DNA from: CAWDMN01 sp963803155
GTDB taxonomy: Bacteria; Acidobacteriota; Terriglobia; Versatilivoradales; Versatilivoraceae
Assembly: GCA_963803155.1 (NCBI GenBank)
Contig: CAWDMN010000012.1
Coordinates: 1 to 12,116 of the forward strand
Direction: 5' to 3'
DNA length: 12,116 bases
Made by a program: the position numbers and the translations under genes. The notes under the pieces were generated by a model. The model saw only the letters and a program-made list of their open reading frames with translations. It made no database searches and was not told the DNA's origin. Shown here piece by piece: positions 7,041 to 12,116 of the stretch. How positions within the stretch are numbered: the first letter of the stretch is position 1; each line of letters opens with the position of its first letter.

Positions 7041-8606
7041 TCACGGCTGCAGCCGCATTCGCAACGCCAAATCAACGGAATAATCCGGAGCGGTCAAAGC
7101 GAGATCGCCTCCAGCCCATTTCAGGCTGTCTGAGCTTTTCACGGCACCCGTCGCAGGATCAATCCATTCCAGTTTATAAGTCCCGGCAGGAATCTTTCGC
7201 AGAATGATGGAGTCGCGGTAGCTTCCAGGTTTGGCGACGAAATGAGCTCCCCACTTTTCATCGTAAGAGGCATGGAAGAGGTAAAAAGCGTACTGCTTTC
7301 CCTCTTCCGCGATGGCACTGGCAAAAGCGCCGGAAGGCACTCCGCTAAAATCAGTGAACCGGGTCAATCCGGCAAGATCAAAACTCTGCAGGAAGTCTTT
7401 GAGGATTTTTTTCTGAGGAACAATTTTTTCCCGTGTATCTGTCCCTCCGGCTTCCTGCCCCCGATAATATTCCCCGTTCAGATTGATGAATCCCGCGCCC
7501 CCTCTAAGCATGAACCACCATCCCTCCAGGCGGACATCCTCCGCGGAGTAAGGTTTTACCAAGCCGAAGCCATAATAATCCGACTCTACATCCACAATTG
7601 GTTTGTTGGTTCCGTAGTCTTTGTCAATGGCATTGGCGGCGGGCTTGACATACTCAGTGGGGAGCCATTGGCACCATAATTCGCCGGAAAGGTCTGGCGA
7701 TAGGTTTTGCACCGTTTGCCCGAGAAGATGTTTTTTCGGCAGCGATTTTTCCGCTTGGAGGAAGGCCTCCTTCATTGCCAGCAGCCAAGGCGTTACCTGG
7801 CTGTCGGGTAGGTTGATGATGCTTCCGTCCAGTTGTCCTGCCAGCGAGGGTTCATCGCAAAGGTCAAAAATTACATTGTCGTATCCATTTAATTCCGTAG
7901 TGATTTTGGCGATGTAAGCTTTCTGATATTTGATGACTCCCTCATTCCGGCTGTCGTTAGTAGTGAATAATCCGCAATCCTTGGCCTCATACTGGCCTAC
8001 CCGTTGGACATTGTTGTCATGATAAAGAGCCATCAAAGGCCAGCAGTCCGCATACATGCCGTTGAAAAAGGCGACTTCAACAACGATGTTCTTTTGCCGG
8101 GCCAGTTCTACGAATGTTCTGAGACGGGCGAAGTAGGCGGGGTTCCATTGGTCGAGGTCGAATTTGTACGAAGGCTCTCCCGATTTGGCCAGAGCTGGAT
8201 TAGCTCCGGTCTGCTTGGACTTTGCCCATGGGAGGATATGCCGTCCGGGCTTAGGGCCCAGCGGATTGCCGGGCAGATACTTGTCGGGAGCTTCAAACAT
8301 GCCTCCAGGATAGATCCTCGTGAGATTCATCCCATGACTGGTAAGGTAGTCCAAAAACTGGGCAAAATCGAAATCCTTGTCAATGACGGCTCCGTAATGG
8401 TGATCGGAGGTAATCAGAACGAGGGGTTTCCCCTCATACATGAAATAATGCGGATTGGCAGGGTAGACCTTGACGGGTTCGGCCCAGCCAATAATACTCA
8501 TCGCCCAAAACAAGGCAGTCGCCCAAAGTAAATCCACTGCTCTAATTTGTGGGAGCGATTCCTTGCCAAAAAATTGAGTTTTGGGGCTCCGCCGGAGTAT
8601 GGTCAT
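7041..8606 (-). CDS. Exported GH5-like TIM-barrel glycoside hydrolase
   Basis: This 521-residue protein probably hydrolyses beta-glycosidic bonds in a polysaccharide outside the cytoplasm. It has a long N-terminus with a hydrophobic export segment (residues about 24-42, LLWATALFWAMSIIG then WAEP). The barrel begins at YFMYEGKPLVLITSDHHYG and continues with FLDYLTSHGMNLTRIYPGG, then QWNPAYFARLRTFVELARQKNIVVEVAFF. The DLCDEPSL motif gives Glu252 as the probable acid/base, at the end of strand 4 as in clan GH-A NEP/DEP motifs. Glu341 in VDVESDYYG is the nucleophile candidate. Residues about 430-521 (AGTYKLEWIDPATG, DLALRMR) resemble the small beta-sandwich that follows DUF4038-type barrels. The ATG at 8604-8606 has GGAGAGAG about 9 bases upstream and is preferred to an ATG 19 codons earlier. 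The exact GH family and substrate cannot be read from the sequence. Confidence 0.85.
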   Translation of the reverse strand: MTILRRSPKTQFFGKESLPQIRAVDLLWATALFWAMSIIGWAEPVKVYPANPHYFMYEGKPLVLITSDHHYGAVIDKDFDFAQFLDYLTSHGMNLTRIYPGGMFEAPDKYLPGNPLGPKPGRHILPWAKSKQTGANPALAKSGEPSYKFDLDQWNPAYFARLRTFVELARQKNIVVEVAFFNGMYADCWPLMALYHDNNVQRVGQYEAKDCGLFTTNDSRNEGVIKYQKAYIAKITTELNGYDNVIFDLCDEPSLAGQLDGSIINLPDSQVTPWLLAMKEAFLQAEKSLPKKHLLGQTVQNLSPDLSGELWCQWLPTEYVKPAANAIDKDYGTNKPIVDVESDYYGFGLVKPYSAEDVRLEGWWFMLRGGAGFINLNGEYYRGQEAGGTDTREKIVPQKKILKDFLQSFDLAGLTRFTDFSGVPSGAFASAIAEEGKQYAFYLFHASYDEKWGAHFVAKPGSYRDSIILRKIPAGTYKLEWIDPATGAVKSSDSLKWAGGDLALTAPDYSVDLALRMRLQP

Positions 8607-8841
8607 AGTTCTCTCTCTCCATTTGATAATTATGAGATGACCCGCAATCCTATTGTCATCCAATCAAGAGATTTGCTGAATGAAGCTCCGGAATAGAATT
8701 GAGGATTTTCAGCATTTTCTTTTTGCGCCTTGCACTCCCCACTCCCGGCTCCAAGTTTGGATCTCGGCTGCGAGTGTGAGGTGTGGGGAATCAGTAATCC
8801 CGGCCTCCAGCGGGAGTCAATAATAATGCAAGGTTGCGTAG

Positions 8842-8871
8842 ATTCTGAGTTCTCGAGGGAGCCAGTGTCAA
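8842..8871 (-). promoter_or_regulatory. Possible promoter for the glycosidase gene
   Basis: On the minus strand a perfect TTGACA (8871-8866) is followed after 18 bases by CAGAAT (8847-8842), which matches TATAAT at four of six positions. It points to the glycosidase gene and would give a leader of roughly 230 bases. It lies downstream of the minus-strand terminator, so it would start a separate transcript. The -10 match is modest. Confidence 0.25.
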
Positions 8872-8987
8872 CATTAAAGTATCTGTGATGAGCTGAGATG
8901 TTACGGGGTGGCCATTGGGCTGGGACATTGCTAAGCGTCGGCATGGAAAAAGGTGAGCGGTTCGCGGGGCATATTCAGGAATGAACC

Positions 8988-9015
8988 AAAAAAAAGCCCC
9001 GACCGAAGCCGGGGC
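8988..9015 (-). terminator. Strong intrinsic terminator, orphan
   Basis: Read on the minus strand it is GCCCCGGCTTCGGTCGGGGC followed by eight T residues (the A-run at 8988-8995 on the plus strand). The GC-rich stem with a tight GCTTCGG-type loop and a full U-run is the textbook form. It would stop transcripts arriving from higher coordinates, yet no minus-strand protein gene is visible for more than 2 kb in that direction. The only candidate is the tRNA-Leu fragment at 9510-9564. Confidence 0.8.
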
Positions 9016-9280
9016 AATTGTCTAAAAGGAGAAGGCACTTCTTGAGATGTGAAAGCAAGCGAGAGGGTTGCTTTATTATTTTAGCCTCCTCAAAAATGTA
9101 CTTTTTGACACGTGTTGGATTTCGGTTTTCCACTTCCGACCAGGGCGAATTTGAAATGTTGAAGGAGGGATGGCTCTTCACTTCTTGGATTGAGCGAAGG
9201 CTGGGGTGACAGCTCTGCTATTACAGGATTAATTCTACTTCCTTAATTTACCTTCTCTTTTTCGATCCGTTTGTGTTGTG

Positions 9281-9433
9281 GTGGCCCCCGAAGCCAAGGC
9301 AAAGGCGGAAGACCGCGGCCTGAAGGGGGAAGGCAGCGTCTCGCTTAGGCGGAATCTGCCTGGCGAGCCATCGGGCGAGTGGGACGCGCCGCAGCCCGGC
9401 GGGAGCCTCGCCCTCCCGGCTGACTTAGACTAA
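9281..9433 (+). other. GC-rich structured block, possible 50-codon frame
   Basis: The block is much richer in GC than the AT-rich sequence on both sides, with sharp edges at about 9281 and 9425. It contains a strong hairpin: CAGCC (9392-9396) pairs with GGCTG (9418-9422), and inside it CGGGAG (9400-9405) with CTCCC(G) (9413-9418), around a CCTCGCC loop. A GTG at 9281 opens a 50-codon frame ending TAA at 9431 (VAPEAKAKAEDRGLKGEG and onwards), but no ribosome binding site precedes it and the opposite strand is also largely open. The reading I prefer is a mobile or repeated intergenic sequence, or part of a structured RNA, rather than a gene. Confidence 0.4.
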
Positions 9434-9509
9434 CAAAGCAGAACTAAGATGTCCGGACGTAAAGTCCCCATAACCAAAGGATCAACAAAATAAAGGCAGG
9501 GGCCAAAGC

Positions 9510-9564
9510 TGGTGCGGAAGGGGGGACTTGAACCCCCATGCCCTTGTGAGCGCTAAAACCTGAA
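9510..9564 (-). tRNA. tRNA-Leu(CAG) 3' fragment; candidate integration (att) half-site
   Basis: Read on the minus strand this is the 3' part of a leucine tRNA gene, from the anticodon loop to the encoded CCA. The loop is TTCAGGT (9564-9558) with anticodon CAG. The 3' anticodon-stem strand TTTAG follows, then a long variable arm typical of tRNA-Leu and a perfect T arm GGGGG-TTCAAGT-CCCCC. The acceptor strand CTTCCGC, discriminator A and CCA (9512-9510) complete it. The 5' half is missing: the five bases before the loop (TGAGT) cannot pair with TTTAG, and no GCGGAAG acceptor strand or D arm appears upstream within the window. Tyrosine integrases commonly recombine at exactly this part of tRNA genes and leave a duplicated 3' end, so this fits an island boundary. 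A split gene with an intron was considered and is less likely, because I see no group I core motifs upstream. Confidence 0.75.
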
Positions 9565-10123
9565 ACTCATCTCAGGATGAATGGCAAGCCATTTGAAATC
9601 AGCAAAAACCCGCTACCCATGCTGGTTTTGCTTTTTCTGAAATCAATCGGGATTATTCACTCTTCATCAACAATTGCCGTCATATTCCCTTCACTGTTCC
9701 GACACCTGTTGATCTGTTTGGATTCAATAATCGTGGCGAGTATTCGGAATCGAAAAATGCCTATGGGGTACAGTAAACGGTCTCATTAAAGAAAAGACCT
9801 ACAAGGGCATCGATGACATCGAGCGTTGTCGAGCTGAAGTGGCATGGATCACTTTTGGAAAAGACTCACCCAATCAACTCTAAAGTCTTGTCGAGCTGTA
9901 AAAACAAGTCGCAACAAAAAGCCAAACGTGCCCCGGTCAAGAGCGGAGTCTTTTCCCCACCCCTTTCTCCGCACTTTAACATCGAATCGATTTTTCCCCT
10001 TTGCCGCTTTTTAAAGATTTTATGGGGTATCTCTTTCCAGGTAAAGAGCCTGGCTAAATCCCAAATCACACGCCTTTTTTCTCACTTCCTCTGGCAAAAG
10101 ACAGCTTTCCACCTTATTATTTT

Positions 10124-10150
10124 ACCGATTCGGTCATCGGACCGATTCGG
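10124..10150. repeat. 10-bp direct repeat with 7-bp spacer
   Basis: ACCGATTCGG occurs exactly at 10124-10133 and 10141-10150, separated by TCATCGG. CCGAT and ATCGG also make inverted pairs inside it. It lies about 83 bases upstream of the promoter-like -35 box at 10233. It could be a regulator site, but nothing ties it to one. Confidence 0.45.
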
Positions 10151-10232
10151 GCCGGCTCTGTATAGTTTTCGGCATCCAGCCCCATCCTTCCAGACGAGCA
10201 CTTTTCATTAAAATCTGGGATTCTTTAAGAAG

Positions 10233-10261
10233 TTGAGCAAAAAATTGAGCCGCATTATAAT
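10233..10261 (+). promoter_or_regulatory. Sigma70-like promoter
   Basis: TTGAGC (10233-10238) and a perfect TATAAT (10256-10261) are separated by the ideal 17 bases. The -35 box matches the consensus at four of six positions. The sequence before it is A-rich. The first gene downstream is the small membrane protein at 10672, about 400 bases away, so it may drive that gene with a long leader, an unrecognised small RNA, or nothing. Confidence 0.5.
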
Positions 10262-10671
10262 TTAAGACCGACACGGCACTCCAGCATCTATAAAGGAAGA
10301 TAGACGGGAATTGCTACCGTTGGGCCAACGCAACATTTTGTGCGTGATCCCGGCGAATTACAGCACGACAGGTGATGATTGAATAAGAGGAGTTGGATTC
10401 TAGATGCCGTTTTTCTGCGTCGGGTCATTTTTCCGCAATGGAGCTTAGAATAAAACCAGGTATCGTTCGTGGCACCGTTCTCGCATCTCCGATCCGTTGA
10501 GTTCAGATAGGTTCAGATTCATTTTGTGCCGGGCACTTGATCCGCGCTAGCCCGACGCCACAAAGTAATGAAGCCCAGCCACCGGGTCAGGGCAATTGAC
10601 GCAGACAGCACGACTGTACTACATCTTCGCGGCTAGGCTGCATCGACTTTCAACTACTAAAAGGAGGTTCC

Positions 10672-10854
10672 ATGAGTGCTCTTCGAATGCAGTTCCTCAC
10701 TGTTTCTGCGATTGTTTTGATCGGGATATGGCTTACCGGATTTACGAAAGTCCACTGGTTCTTATTTGTACCGGTTGTGGCGTTTCTCTTCGCGGGCATT
10801 ACCGGGATATGTCCAGGTCTGGTGCTTTGGAAAAAACTCGGGTTCAAAGATTGA
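10672..10854 (+). CDS. Small inner-membrane protein, DUF2892/YgaP-TM-like
   Basis: This is a 60-residue protein with two hydrophobic segments: residues about 8-24 (FLTVSAIVLIGIWLTGF) and 29-47 (WFLFVPVVAFLFAGITGIC). They are joined by a short Thr-Lys-Val-His turn. The ending GITGICPGLVLWKKLGF matches the TG-x-CP pattern that closes DUF2892 proteins, the family that also forms the membrane tail of the YgaP rhodanese. The conserved Cys lies before Pro at the end of the second segment. The family's role is not established; a link with sulfur or redox chemistry is suggested only by the YgaP fusion. AAGGAGG lies 6 bases before the ATG, the best ribosome binding site in the window, which supports translation of this short frame. 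A weak TTGACG (10596-10601) could be a nearer promoter. It is the only likely protein gene between the tRNA fragment and the cytochrome. Confidence 0.8.
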   Translation: MSALRMQFLTVSAIVLIGIWLTGFTKVHWFLFVPVVAFLFAGITGICPGLVLWKKLGFKD

Positions 10855-10883
10855 TGCCTGACCCAGCAAGCCCATAGCAATCG

Positions 10884-11228
10884 AGCTTGCCAGACAGCAC
10901 GAAGCGAAGCGAGTGATCGGGGCCGCACTTTCCAAATAGCACGAAGCGAAGCGAGTGATCAGGGCAGCGTAACAAATCGAGGATGAGCAAGGATTCCGCA
11001 AACCCGCCTCCGTGAAGCCGGGCCGATCGCTCGTTATCACTTCGCGCTGCCTGTCAATCATAGCAGTTGGGCTTTCCAGACGGCACGAAGCGATGCGAGT
11101 GATCGGGGCCGCGCGACAAATCGAGGATGGGCAAGGATTCCGCAAACCCGCCCCGTGAAGCCGGGCCGATCGCTCGTTATCACTTCGCTGCCTGTCATTC
11201 ATAACAGTTGAGCTTTCCAGATAGCACG
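10884..11228 (+). repeat. Tandem repeat of about 142 bp
   Basis: Two nearly complete units start at 10928 and 11072 (CTTTCCA, then AGCACGAAGCGA-type sequence). They are preceded by a truncated unit (10886-10927) and followed by a 16-base stub (11213-11228) that stops at the poly-C tract. Start-to-start distances are 144 and 141 bases. The units share long identical blocks, such as GCAAGGATTCCGCAAACCCG and GGGCCGATCGCTCGTTATCA. Each unit is also an imperfect inverted repeat. In the second, 11086-11110 pairs with 11163-11187 at about 19 of 25 positions. The minus-strand frame across it simply repeats the same peptide and has no start signal, so I treat it as non-coding. Confidence 0.85.
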
Positions 11229-11241
11229 CCCCCCCCCCCCC
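11229..11241. repeat. 13-base poly-C homopolymer
   Basis: Thirteen consecutive C residues sit exactly where the last tandem-repeat unit breaks off after AGCACG. Such tracts slip in replication and are also hard to sequence and assemble, so both the length and the junction deserve caution. Confidence 0.95.
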
Positions 11242-11835
11242 GAAAACAGAACCATGATGAAATTCCACAAGACGGCCTAACGATTATTTTTTCTGAGTAT
11301 CTATTTCCCATCCTGTTCTTCTCTTCTTTCATGCGGACAATCAACCAATGGCTACTGGCCGAAGGATCGATGGAGGGCTTCGGCCCCGGAGGAACAGGGA
11401 ATTCAGGTCTAGCCCCATTTCCCTGCCATTTTCCCTCTGACAGACCCCCGCATCACAATCCCGACTTGGAGGATGAGCTGATTCCCTTCGTGATAGGTAT
11501 AACGGGAAATGGTTAAATAGTTTTCAGGCACCCAACCACCATGACCACATAGGTCGCTTTTTGCCCGATGTTCAACCACATCACTCGCGAGAAAACCCAG
11601 ATGCCCAAGCTCCTCAGTTTCGATCGCGTGCTCATGGAGAATTAGTGGCCTTCTGGTTTTATGTCCGCTGATTTGTTTTTCTCTTTGAGTTTTGTTAGCT
11701 TTAATTAGTTAATCTGACAAACATTCACTGAGGACTGCTGGCGAGGTCCTTAAGCTACACACCAAAAAGGCAAACCGATTCGAATTCTCAGGATCTCAGG
11801 AAGGCGGGAAGGATATCAAATCTGGAGACAAATCC

Positions 11836-12116
11836 ATGGTAAGAACCTTTATTTCTGTTTTGACCATATTCCTGCTCTTGGGCCAAGCTGAGGCGCAAAC
11901 AAAGAAATTGTCGGAATTCGATTTTGTCTCGGCTAGAGAGTGCGGCAAATGCCACGAGAAGATTTACAGCCAGTGGTCCCAGTCGATGCATTCCCAATCG
12001 GCGACAGACCCATTGTATCGAGCCGTGATTGATGAAATGTTCAGACAAACGGGGGGTGCGCAAAAAGCCTTCTGCCTGAACTGTCATATTCCGATAGCTG
12101 GCTCGTCGTTGGCTGT
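11836..12116 (+). CDS. Multihaem cytochrome c (cytochrome c554-like), N-terminal part, open at the window edge
   Basis: This is a periplasmic electron-transfer protein that binds haem covalently. The first 93 codons are present and the rest lies outside the window. Residues 1-20 form a signal peptide (MVRTFISVLTIFLLLG, then QAEAQ). Two haem-binding CxxCH motifs are visible, CGKCH at residues 36-40 and CLNCH at 80-84. The motif context ARECGKCHEKIYSQWSQSMH matches the start of cytochrome c554/c-prime and related multihaem cytochromes, where the distal His of a bis-His haem often lies in the SxH a short way downstream. GGAG lies 8 bases before the ATG. Its redox partners and total haem number cannot be seen. 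No gene shares its strand closely upstream. Confidence 0.92.
   Translation, partial: MVRTFISVLTIFLLLGQAEAQTKKLSEFDFVSARECGKCHEKIYSQWSQSMHSQSATDPLYRAVIDEMFRQTGGAQKAFCLNCHIPIAGSSLA

Larger units (their letters stand above)
8607..9509. other. Long spacer without convincing genes
   Basis: This is a 900-base stretch upstream of the glycosidase gene. It holds a possible minus-strand promoter (8842-8871), a strong minus-strand terminator (8988-9015), an AAAGCAA/TTGCTTT stem (9052-9058 and 9068-9074) and a GC-rich structured block (9281-9433). Short open frames at 8975-9181 (-) and 9018-9209 (+) have no ribosome binding site, and the former runs through the terminator, so I do not call them. Confidence 0.6.
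9565..10671. other. Gene-poor, possibly decayed DNA beside the tRNA fragment
   Basis: This is over 1.1 kb with no convincing gene. Plus-strand frame 9597-9776 reads a protein-like stretch (FINNCRHIPFTVPTPVDLFG). The next frame, 9731-9883, continues with KEKTYKGIDDIERCRAEVAW, as if one remnant gene had been frameshifted near 9760. Neither has a start signal, and I cannot name a family. The rest holds pyrimidine-rich DNA, a spaced direct repeat (10124-10150) and a sigma70-like promoter (10233-10261). Confidence 0.45.
10855..11835. other. Gene-free stretch with tandem repeat and poly-C
   Basis: This is a 980-base interval before the cytochrome gene. The left part is the tandem repeat (10884-11228), then the poly-C tract. 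From 11242 to 11835 the sequence looks unique. Several mutually overlapping frames stay open for 50-100 codons there (for example 11409-11708 on the minus strand, with VVEHRAKSDLCGHGGWVPEN). They lack starts and ribosome binding sites, so I call no gene. Confidence 0.5.

Noticed and set aside
9018..9209. A 63-codon plus-strand frame from TTG
   Set aside because: It has no ribosome binding site, crosses the AAAGCAA/TTGCTTT stem, and its translation resembles no family I know.
9510..9564. 3' end of tmRNA
   Set aside because: The acceptor strand CTTCCGC with an anticodon loop and a long variable arm fits tRNA-Leu. tmRNA ends in an alanine-type acceptor and lacks an anticodon loop.
9510..9700. 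Group I intron interrupting tRNA-Leu
   Set aside because: No 5' exon with GCGGAAG or a CTAAA anticodon strand appears further up on that strand in the window, and no P7-like core sequence was seen.
10928..11228. Integron attC array: one GTTRRRY heptamer per repeat (GTTGGGC, GTTGAGC) and hairpin-like units
   Set aside because: No paired RYYYAAC core was found at the other end of the units, there are no cassettes between them, and a heptamer this degenerate is expected by chance in such a length.
10884..11228. CRISPR array
   Set aside because: Units are about 142 bp, similar along their whole length, with no alternation of short repeat and unique spacer, and no cas gene in the window.
10762..11268. 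A 168-codon minus-strand frame with repeated peptides
   Set aside because: The repeated peptides simply mirror the DNA tandem repeat. The frame crosses the poly-C tract and overlaps the better-supported DUF2892 gene.
11208..11516. A 102-codon plus-strand frame starting in the repeat and reading poly-Pro through poly-C
   Set aside because: It has no ribosome binding site, starts inside repeat DNA and would change frame with any slip in the C tract.
11409..11708. A 99-codon open minus-strand frame
   Set aside because: It has no start codon with a ribosome binding site, and overlapping plus-strand frames are equally open. A 99-codon run without stops is not rare enough across all frames.

Overview
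The window most resembles a Gram-negative chromosome of moderate GC. The predicted proteins include a periplasmic-type parvulin lipoprotein, four with N-terminal export signals and a multihaem c-type cytochrome. The style of the genes (a D-aminoacylase-like amidohydrolase with a leader peptide, a secreted TIM-barrel glycosidase, long repeat-rich intergenic spaces) reminds me of Acidobacteriota. That assignment is an impression, not shown by a marker gene.

Layout. Bases 2-505 (+) hold the 3' end of an ABC exporter ATPase. Bases 672-1730 (-) encode a SurA/PpiC-type foldase lipoprotein. Bases 1731-2597 are non-coding and packed with palindromes and repeats. Bases 2598-3377 (+) encode an exported TPR protein and 3571-5262 (-) an exported D-aminoacylase-like amidohydrolase. 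A second copy of a 29-bp repeat lies at 5334-5362. Bases 5652-6947 (+) encode an exported protein of unknown function with a C-terminal Cys/His patch. Bases 7041-8606 (-) encode an exported GH5-like glycosidase with a probable C-terminal beta-sandwich.

The right-hand part (8607-11835) is almost gene-free. It contains an orphan minus-strand terminator, a GC-rich structured block and an isolated 3' part of a tRNA-Leu(CAG) gene that looks like a duplicated integration (att) half. It also has a sigma70-like promoter, one small DUF2892-type membrane protein with a strong ribosome binding site, a tandem repeat of about 142 bp and a 13-C homopolymer. The window ends inside a multihaem cytochrome c gene (11836 onwards), which is open at the edge.

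The genes do not form an operon: orientations alternate and each gene has its own spacer, so I see no shared pathway beyond envelope or secreted functions. The most informative structural signal is the tRNA-Leu 3' half without a 5' half, beside a stretch of decayed-looking DNA. It suggests one end of a genomic island or its relic. The repeat families at 1890-2339 and 10884-11226 are the second point of interest. I found no convincing new multi-gene system.
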